This document shows positions 8,207 through 13,124 of a stretch of 13,124 nt of DNA, in pieces. The position numbers and the translations under genes were made by a program. The first letter of the stretch is position 1. Each line of letters starts with the position of its first letter. The notes beneath the pieces were generated by a model. The model ran no database searches and was not told the DNA's origin. It saw only the letters and a program-made list of their open reading frames with translations. The DNA is from Flavobacteriaceae bacterium (lineage in GTDB: Bacteria; Bacteroidota; Bacteroidia; Flavobacteriales; Flavobacteriaceae): NCBI GenBank assembly GCA_947443815.1, contig CANEXR010000046.1:1-13124 (forward strand), in the 5' to 3' direction.

Positions 8207-8460
8207 GGAGCTATTTCCCGCTATCCGCTACAATCTTTTTACCAGCCTAAAAAGGCTGATAAAAAGGATTTTCACTACTATCGGGGCTAGGGTATTGCAG
8301 TAATCAAAACTATTTATTGAATACAGCCATTCTTGAAAACCTTTCGGAAACCTCAAATTTATTCATTAAATCGAGGTCGCTGGCTCTTGCTTTTCACAGT
8401 ATTCACTATTATTTTGACACCAAAAACACAAAGATAAAACAGATAGCAGGAAATAGCTCC
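8207..8460. repeat. ~254-bp structured interspersed repeat with terminal inverted repeats
   Basis: This fills most of the 357-bp gap between the permease and asnS. The ends are 23-bp inverted repeats (8207-8229 and 8438-8460), 20/23 identical; the first 12 positions (GGAGCTATTTCC) are exact and all three differences are C/T transitions. Inside lies a hairpin at 8235-8266, and weaker pairings TGAATAC/GTATTCA (8318-8324 with 8399-8405), AGCCA/TGGCT (8325-8329 with 8381-8385) and ACCTC/GAGGT (8350-8354 with 8373-8377). There is no meaningful ORF on either strand and no obvious target-site duplication. From memory, sequences starting GGAGCTATTTCC and containing ATCGGGGCTAGGG recur between Flavobacterium genes; I could not check this. 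It may be a MITE-like element, a structured RNA, or a transcript-end structure for the permease gene. Confidence 0.7.
8235..8266. other. Internal hairpin of the repeat
   Basis: The 14-nt arm CTTTTTACCAGCCT (8235-8248) pairs with AGGCTGATAAAAAG (8253-8266) around an AAAA loop with one mismatch (C8242/A8259). The flanking T and A runs give it the look of a bidirectional terminator, although the plus-strand T-run is missing after the right arm. Confidence 0.75.
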
Positions 8461-8501
8461 TGATTCCGTATTTCTCGCAATGACTTTTAAAACAAAACAA
8501 T

Positions 8502-8509
8502 TATATTTG
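8502..8509 (+). promoter_or_regulatory. Candidate -7 box for asnS
   Basis: TATATTTG is a full match to TAnnTTTG, about 44 bp before the asnS ATG and just outside the repeat. The start would be near 8516 with a leader of about 37 nt. A canonical -33 TTG is not evident. Confidence 0.5.
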
Positions 8510-8552
8510 CAATTCGATAAAAAAATATATTTTCAATATCAATCAAACTAAA

Positions 8553-9986
8553 ATGAAACATACAAAAGTTAAAGACTTACTAAACAGCACCACGACGCTT
8601 CATGAAGTAAATGCAAAAGGATGGGTGAGAACTTTTAGAAACAATCAATTTATCGCTTTGAACGATGGTTCGACCATCAACAATATACAATGTGTTGTCG
8701 ATTTTGAAAATACTGCCGAAGAAACATTGAAACGAATCACAACTGGAGCCGCTATTTCAGTTACCGGAGATTTAGTAGAAAGCAAAGGAGCTGGTCAAAA
8801 ATATGAAATTCAGGTTAAAAAATTAGAAATTCTTGGCGATTCGGATGCAGAGAAATTCCCTATGCAACCCAAAAAACACTCTCTGGAATTCTTGCGCGAA
8901 AATGCTCATTTAAGAGTTCGAACAAACGCTTTTGGAGCAATTATGCGAGTACGTTCCGTACTTTCATTTGCTGTTCATCAGTATTTTCAACAAAAAGGAT
9001 TTGTATATGTTAACACGCCAATCATCACTGGAGCCGATGCTGAAGGTGCTGGAGAAATGTTTCAAGTCACTTCACTACCATTAGACAATTTGCCAAAAAA
9101 TGAAGAAGGTAATATTGATTACAAAAAAGATTTCTTCGGAAAACATGCTAACTTAACCGTTTCAGGACAATTAGAAGGAGAAACTTTTGCCATGGCTTTA
9201 GGTCAGATTTATACTTTTGGACCCACTTTTAGAGCCGAAAACTCCAATACATCTCGACACCTAGCCGAATTTTGGATGATTGAACCCGAAGTGGCCTTCA
9301 ATGATTTGAATGACAACATGGATTTAGCCGAAGATTTTATTCAATATGTAATTAAATACACCATGGATAAATGTCCCGAGGATTTGAAATTCCTAGAAGG
9401 TCGTTTATTAGAAGAAGAAAAAGCAAAACCGCAAGCAGAACGCAGCGAAATGGCGCTGTTAGAAAAATTAAATTTTGTATTAGAAAATAATTTTAAACGC
9501 GTTTCTTATACCGAAGCCATTGCTATTTTAAGAGATTGTACCCCAAACAAAAAGAAAAAATTCAGTTATATCATTAACGAATGGGGAGCAGATTTACAAT
9601 CCGAACACGAACGTTATTTAGTCGAAAAACACTTTAAATGTCCCGTAATCTTGTTTGATTATCCCGCCAATATCAAAGCCTTTTATATGCGTTTGAACGA
9701 AGACGGAAAAACAGTTCGTGCTATGGATATTCTTTTTCCAGGAATTGGAGAAATCGTGGGAGGTGCACAAAGAGAAGAACGTTTTGATGTATTAGTCGAA
9801 AAAATGAAAGCCTTAGGAATCGATGAAGAAGAATTATGGTGGTATTTAGATACCCGCAGATTTGGTTCAGCGGTTCACTCTGGTTTTGGACTTGGTTTTG
9901 AAAGATTAGTGTTGTTCGTAACAGGTATGACTAATATTCGTGACGTAATCCCTTTTCCAAGAACACCAATGAATGCCGAATTCTAA
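8553..9986 (+). CDS. asnS: Asparaginyl-tRNA synthetase
   Basis: A complete 477-residue class II aminoacyl-tRNA synthetase that charges tRNA-Asn with asparagine using ATP in the cytosol. Residues about 15-97 are the N-terminal OB-fold anticodon-binding domain (VNAKGWVRTFRNNQFIALNDGS). The catalytic domain follows from about 115: ENAHLRVRT, motif 1 around the helix IMRVRSVLSFAVHQYF and strand VNTPIIT (130-159), motif 2 TFGPTFRAENSNTSRHLAEF (221-240) with the ATP-contacting arginine, and motif 3 GFGLGFERLVLFVTG (444-458) leading to NIRDVIPFPRTP. EMFQVTSL with the intact SGQLEGETFAMALGQIYTFGP block is typical of AsnRS rather than AspRS. The length is normal and nothing is missing. The ATG at 8553 follows an A-rich leader. 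rpoN follows after 83 bp on the same strand, so the two may be cotranscribed. Confidence 0.97.
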   Translation: MKHTKVKDLLNSTTTLHEVNAKGWVRTFRNNQFIALNDGSTINNIQCVVDFENTAEETLKRITTGAAISVTGDLVESKGAGQKYEIQVKKLEILGDSDAEKFPMQPKKHSLEFLRENAHLRVRTNAFGAIMRVRSVLSFAVHQYFQQKGFVYVNTPIITGADAEGAGEMFQVTSLPLDNLPKNEEGNIDYKKDFFGKHANLTVSGQLEGETFAMALGQIYTFGPTFRAENSNTSRHLAEFWMIEPEVAFNDLNDNMDLAEDFIQYVIKYTMDKCPEDLKFLEGRLLEEEKAKPQAERSEMALLEKLNFVLENNFKRVSYTEAIAILRDCTPNKKKKFSYIINEWGADLQSEHERYLVEKHFKCPVILFDYPANIKAFYMRLNEDGKTVRAMDILFPGIGEIVGGAQREERFDVLVEKMKALGIDEEELWWYLDTRRFGSAVHSGFGLGFERLVLFVTGMTNIRDVIPFPRTPMNAEF

Positions 9987-9997
9987 AAATTTGTTTC

Positions 9998-10049
9998 AAG
10001 CTTAAAGTTTAAAGTTGGCGAAAGTGATGCAACCTTAAACTTTAAACCT
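9998..10049. repeat. Palindrome of TTAAAGT-type heptads between asnS and rpoN
   Basis: Two 20-nt arms (9998-10017 and 10030-10049) are inverted repeats with 17/20 matches around a 12-bp spacer. The arms are built of degenerate 7-bp units (TTAAAGT on the left, TTAAACT-like on the right). There is no T-tract on the plus strand. It may be an interspersed Flavobacterium palindrome, or a regulatory structure before rpoN. Confidence 0.6.
10016..10030 (+). promoter_or_regulatory. Sigma-54-like -24/-12 match upstream of rpoN
   Basis: TGGC (10016-10019) and TGC (10028-10030) place GG and GC exactly 12 bp apart, the invariant sigma-54 spacing, followed by A as in TTGCA/W. The intermediate positions (GAAAGTGA) lack the preferred AC after TGGC and the first T of TTGC. 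Transcription would start near 10042, 28 nt before the rpoN ATG. Confidence 0.35.
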
Positions 10050-10069
10050 CAAACTTTTAAACAATAAAA

Positions 10070-11536
10070 ATGCTAAAGCAATTCCTAAATTTAAAATTAT
10101 CCCAGAAATTATCTCCTCAACAAATTCAGTTGATGAAGTTAATACAATTGCCTACGCAAGCTTTTGAACAGCGTTTATTAGAAGAAATGAATGAAAACCC
10201 AGCTCTTGAAGCCGGAAAAGAAGAAGAGGAATACGAAAAAGATGAGTTTGAAAATGAAGATTATGATGATTATGATGAAGCGGAATCAGAAAGAATCGAT
10301 GCTGAAGACATTAACATCGACGAATATTTAAGCAACGATGACACGCCTGATTATAAAACACAAGCCAATAATTACAGCGATGATGACGAAGAACGCGAAA
10401 CTCCCTTTGCAGCTCCAATTAGTTTTCATCAAGATTTAATCAATCAACTCAATACATTTATACTTAGTGAAGAAGACCGAGAAATTGCTGAGTTTTTAGT
10501 TGGAAGCATAGATGATATGGGCTACATCCGCCGTAGCATTCCTGATATGGTAGACGACATGGCTTTCACTCAAGGTGTTTATACCGATGAAAAAACGGTT
10601 GAAAGAATGCTACATGTCATTCATGAACTAGAACCTTCAGGAGTTGGCGCAAGAGATTTACAAGAATGTTTACTTTTACAGTTAAAACACAAAACCCCAA
10701 CAGAATATGTAGCATTAGCAACTGATATTATCGAAAATCAGTTTGATGCTTTTACAAAAAAACATTACGATAAGCTTTTACAAAAATACAATGTTTCGAA
10801 TGAGCAACTCAAAAAAGCCGTTCATGAAATCGAAAAACTAAACCCAAAACCAGGTGGTTCCTTTACTGGAAACAATAAAGTAACGGAAAATGTAGTTCCC
10901 GATTTTGCCATCAGAATTGTAGATGGTGAATTGGAATTAACTTTAAACGGACGAAATGCCCCTTCCCTACACGTTTCCAAAGACTATCAGGAAATGATGC
11001 AAACCTATAAGGATTCTCGTGATAAATCAGCACAGCAAAAAGATGCCGTTCAGTTTATCAAACAAAAACTAGATTCTGCAAAATGGTTTATTGACGCCAT
11101 ACGCCAACGCCAAGAAACCCTTTTTGTAACCATGAATGCCATTATGCATTATCAAGAGGAATTTTTTCTGGATGGAGATGAAACCAAACTAAAGCCAATG
11201 ATTTTGAAAGATATTGCCGATATGGTAGGTCTTGATATTTCGACCATTTCACGCGTGGCCAACAGTAAATATGTGGAAACCCCTTATGGCACCAAATTGA
11301 TTAAAGAATTCTTCTCGGAAGCCATGAAAAACGATCAAGGCGAAGATGTTTCAACCCTTGAAATCAAGAAAATTTTACAAAATACGATTGAAGAAGAAGA
11401 CAAACACAAACCACTTCCCGACGATCAATTAGCTGAAATTCTTAAAGAAAAAGGCTATCCAATTGCCCGAAGAACAATTGCTAAATACAGAGAACAATTA
11501 GATATTCCTGTAGCGAGAATGAGAAAAAAAATGTAA
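10070..11536 (+). CDS. rpoN: RNA polymerase sigma-54 factor
   Basis: A complete 488-residue sigma-54. It directs RNA polymerase to -24/-12 promoters and needs an AAA+ enhancer-binding protein to open them; none is encoded in this window. Region I (1-48) has the Gln/Leu-rich LKLSQKLSPQQIQLMKLIQLP and ends at NENPALE. Region II (about 49-108) is a very acidic linker rich in E, D and Y. The core-binding domain spans about 115-310 (including LEPSGVGARDLQECLLLQL, 187-205). The DNA-binding HTH is at 377-407 (MILKDIADMVGLDISTISRV), and the RpoN box ARRTIAKYRE is at 466-475, with R467/R468 and Y473 as in the consensus. The length is normal. It may be cotranscribed with asnS, or read from the sigma-54-like site in the spacer. 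Transcription ends at the hairpin at 11556-11596. Confidence 0.97.
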   Translation: MLKQFLNLKLSQKLSPQQIQLMKLIQLPTQAFEQRLLEEMNENPALEAGKEEEEYEKDEFENEDYDDYDEAESERIDAEDINIDEYLSNDDTPDYKTQANNYSDDDEERETPFAAPISFHQDLINQLNTFILSEEDREIAEFLVGSIDDMGYIRRSIPDMVDDMAFTQGVYTDEKTVERMLHVIHELEPSGVGARDLQECLLLQLKHKTPTEYVALATDIIENQFDAFTKKHYDKLLQKYNVSNEQLKKAVHEIEKLNPKPGGSFTGNNKVTENVVPDFAIRIVDGELELTLNGRNAPSLHVSKDYQEMMQTYKDSRDKSAQQKDAVQFIKQKLDSAKWFIDAIRQRQETLFVTMNAIMHYQEEFFLDGDETKLKPMILKDIADMVGLDISTISRVANSKYVETPYGTKLIKEFFSEAMKNDQGEDVSTLEIKKILQNTIEEEDKHKPLPDDQLAEILKEKGYPIARRTIAKYREQLDIPVARMRKKM

Positions 11537-11555
11537 ACTACTATTGCAATATATA

Positions 11556-11596
11556 AAAAAAGGGAAAATTTGTTTGGAACAAATTTCCCCTTTTTT
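11556..11596. terminator. Bidirectional intrinsic terminator between rpoN and tdk
   Basis: 19-nt arms at 11556-11574 and 11578-11596 pair with one mismatch (A11565/C11587) around a TGG loop. An A-run on the left and a T-run on the right (11591-11596) provide U-tracts for both the rpoN (plus) and tdk (minus) transcripts. On the tdk strand the mismatch becomes a G-U pair. Confidence 0.9.
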
Positions 11597-11606
11597 ATGC
11601 CAATAA

Positions 11607-12197
11607 TTATTTTTTCTCCTCCTTTCGCATCGCATGATAATAAGCGGCACGACTCAAAGGCTCATATTCTTCCGTTTCGCCTAACATAACGAGTTTATCA
11701 TTGTCTGTTTTACGGAAACTATAATTGGCTAAATTTCCCGTTCGGGTACAAACGGCGTGTACTTTGGTAACATATTCGGCAGTGGCCATTAATGCGGGCA
11801 TGGGACCAAAAGGATTTCCTTTGAAATCCATATCCAATCCTGCAACAATAACACGAATGCCTTGATTAGCCAAATCATTGCAAACCGTCACAATTTCGTC
11901 ATCAAAAAACTGAGCTTCGTCAATACCAACCACATCACAACCTTGTGCCAAAATAGCAATATTCGCTGCTGCAGGAACTGGTGTAGAGCGAATTTCATTG
12001 GCATCATGCGATATAACCATTTCCTCATGATAACGCGTATCAATAGCTGGCTTGAAAATTTCTACTTTTTGCTTGGCAAATTGCGCTCGTTTTAATCGGC
12101 GAATGAGTTCTTCGGTTTTACCTGAAAACATGGAACCGCAAATGACTTCGATCCAACCAAATTGTTCTTTATGATTTACTGTATTTTCGAGAAACAT
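11607..12197 (-). CDS. tdk: Thymidine kinase (TK1 family)
   Basis: A 196-residue TK1-type enzyme that salvages thymidine to dTMP using ATP in the cytosol. Walker A is CGSMFSGKTEEL (20-31), and the Walker B-like segment VVGIDEAQFFD (89-99) contains the catalytic glutamate E94. The substrate-side loop is GLDMDFKGNPFGPMP (120-134), and the lasso region runs through LVMLGETEEYEPLSRAAYY (169-187). Most TK1 enzymes hold a structural zinc with two Cys-x2-Cys pairs. Here the first pair reads C150-x2-T153 and the second S182-x2-A185, so the site is lost; from memory this is common in Bacteroidetes rather than damage. The gene converges on rpoN and diverges from the partial gene at 12392. The ATG at 12197 gives the usual short leader MFLENTVNHKEQFG before the first strand. 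Confidence 0.95.
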   Translation of the reverse strand: MFLENTVNHKEQFGWIEVICGSMFSGKTEELIRRLKRAQFAKQKVEIFKPAIDTRYHEEMVISHDANEIRSTPVPAAANIAILAQGCDVVGIDEAQFFDDEIVTVCNDLANQGIRVIVAGLDMDFKGNPFGPMPALMATAEYVTKVHAVCTRTGNLANYSFRKTDNDKLVMLGETEEYEPLSRAAYYHAMRKEEKK

Positions 12198-12285
12198 TTT
12201 GTATTTTTCAACTTTAAAAATGAATAGTTTTTATTACTTTGTAGCAGGAATAAATCAACCTAAAAATTTATACTTTTACGTAATT

Positions 12286-12293
12286 CAAAAGTA
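12286..12293 (-). promoter_or_regulatory. Candidate -7 box for tdk
   Basis: On the minus strand this reads TACTTTTG, matching TAnnTTTG. The start would lie near 12279, giving a leader of about 80 nt to the tdk ATG. No -33 TTG is visible. I found no exact TAnnTTTG box on the plus strand for the opposite gene in this 194-bp spacer. Confidence 0.35.
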
Positions 12294-12309
12294 ACTGTTT
12301 TTTATTAAA

Positions 12310-12364
12310 GGTGACTTCTTCCTTTGGTTAAATAAAAAATAAAGAAGCTTTATATAAAGTCACC
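12310..12364 (+). other. Possible hairpin in the tdk / partial-gene spacer
   Basis: GGTGACTT (12310-12317) is the exact reverse complement of AAGTCACC (12357-12364). Inside, CTTC (12318-12321) can pair with GAAG (12344-12347), and TTT (12323-12325) with AAA (12341-12343), with bulges. It ends 27 bp before the ATG at 12392 and could be a leader structure or a regulator-binding dyad. Confidence 0.35.
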
Positions 12365-12391
12365 CCTAATTCAACATAATTTCTAAAAGAT

Positions 12392-13124
12392 ATGAAAAAA
12401 CGATTGGAAGCCGATTTAATCAGCATTGCACACCGAATTTTACAACTCAAAAACAAGTCTGATATCAATCAACTGTATCTGGAAACACAAAAATTATATG
12501 AAAAATTAGCGGTCTTGCGGTTTATCGACACACAATTTGGAGAAGTTAAACCTACTATTGGTCAAGCTGAAATTGAAAAACAAATTGAAGAAGCCTTCGA
12601 TGCAATCCAAGAAACTCCTTCTACACATAACATTCCTGAGGTTGTGGACCCCATAAATGAAACCCCTCAGACTGATACCATTGCACCACCTGAAATCGAA
12701 ACTATAGTGGAAGAATCTATTGAGACTCCCACAGAAAAAGAAACAATTCCTGCAGAAGATTTGTCTTTTGTTCCTGCATTTGAATTAACCGAAGAAGAAA
12801 CAGAGCTGGAGGTTCCAAAAAAACAGGAGGCAGTTCAAATTTCGTTTGAGGATTTATTAGGCGGAAACTATAATGACACTCAGTTTGTAAAAGTACATTC
12901 GCTCGAAAATATCCCAACAGCAATTGCCATTGATCTTGAAGAAAAAGAACTTATTCCTGTAACAGTTGAAGAAGAAAAAGAAGAAGAAGAAATCATGGAC
13001 TCAAAACCTGTTTCTCTAAATGAAAAACTTGCCAAAGGAATACAAATCGATTTGAACGATCGCATTGCTTTTACAAAACAACTTTTTGGCAACAGTAGTG
13101 AGGATTACAATCGTGTTTTAAACC
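12392..13124 (+). CDS. Glu-rich protein of unknown function, 3' end outside window
   Basis: An open frame starts at ATG 12392 and continues to the window edge without a stop: 244 codons plus one base. Residues 1-70 look helical (MKKRLEADLISIAHRILQLK, then INQLYLETQKLYEKLAVLRFIDTQFGE). Residues about 72-206 are low-complexity, acidic and Pro/Thr/Glu-rich, with a short conserved-looking island ISFEDLLGGNYND (150-162) and a Glu-Lys run at 193-200. From about 207 an ordered segment begins: SLNEKLAKGIQIDLNDRIAFTKQLFGNSSEDYNRVLN. There is no signal peptide or TM segment, so it is probably cytosolic. From memory, proteins with this last motif are conserved hypotheticals of Flavobacteriia; no function is known to me. 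It is divergent from tdk. The even codon composition and uninterrupted length make it a real gene despite the missing end. Confidence 0.85.
   Translation, partial: MKKRLEADLISIAHRILQLKNKSDINQLYLETQKLYEKLAVLRFIDTQFGEVKPTIGQAEIEKQIEEAFDAIQETPSTHNIPEVVDPINETPQTDTIAPPEIETIVEESIETPTEKETIPAEDLSFVPAFELTEEETELEVPKKQEAVQISFEDLLGGNYNDTQFVKVHSLENIPTAIAIDLEEKELIPVTVEEEKEEEEIMDSKPVSLNEKLAKGIQIDLNDRIAFTKQLFGNSSEDYNRVLN

Noticed and set aside
8310..8366. An 18-codon minus-strand ORF inside the repeat, starting MNKFEVSERF
   Set aside because: Too short, with no promoter or leader of its own; the DNA is better explained by its inverted-repeat structure.
10002..10064. Heptad repeats as a CRISPR-like or minisatellite array
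   Set aside because: Units are 7 bp, degenerate and without spacers; the palindrome explains them.
12717..13092. Minus-strand ORFs opposite the Glu-rich gene
   Set aside because: They arise because Glu codons read in reverse give Ser/Phe-rich open frames; the plus-strand frame has a proper start and conserved-looking segments.

Overview
The window looks like chromosomal core sequence from a Flavobacteriaceae member, most likely Flavobacterium. It is AT-rich. Starts are preceded by A-rich leaders instead of Shine-Dalgarno sequences. Several intergenic regions carry the Bacteroidetes -7 box TAnnTTTG. The proteins (DUF5686 barrel, MMPL-type RND permease, zinc-less Tdk, Glu-rich tail protein) are of Flavobacteriia type. 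All family and taxon statements come from reading the sequence and from memory, with no database search.

Layout. At the left edge is the tail of pyrH (UMP kinase), followed by frr (ribosome recycling factor), which closes with a clear intrinsic terminator. Next is a secreted CarboxypepD_reg-like/DUF5686 outer-membrane protein. It is convergent with, and overlaps by 12 bp, a large CPA2-type cation:proton antiporter on the minus strand. A 198-bp divergent promoter region with two separate dyads leads to an MMPL/RND permease. The 357-bp gap after the permease is mostly one ~254-bp interspersed repeat with 23-bp terminal inverted repeats and an internal hairpin. Then come asnS and rpoN (sigma-54), separated by an 83-bp spacer holding a palindrome with a sigma-54-like -24/-12 match. 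A bidirectional terminator separates rpoN from tdk (thymidine kinase, minus strand). Divergent from tdk is a 3'-truncated Glu-rich protein of unknown function that runs off the window.

How they fit together. Most genes are housekeeping: pyrimidine supply (pyrH, tdk), translation (frr, asnS) and transcription (rpoN). Three are envelope or transport genes (DUF5686, antiporter, RND permease). They do not form one pathway, and I see no defence, CRISPR, phage or secretion system. The observations most worth a second look are non-coding: the structured repeat at 8207-8460, a possible sigma-54 autoregulatory site before rpoN, dyads at the antiporter/permease promoters, and a consistent strand bias in the imperfect pairs of the palindromes.
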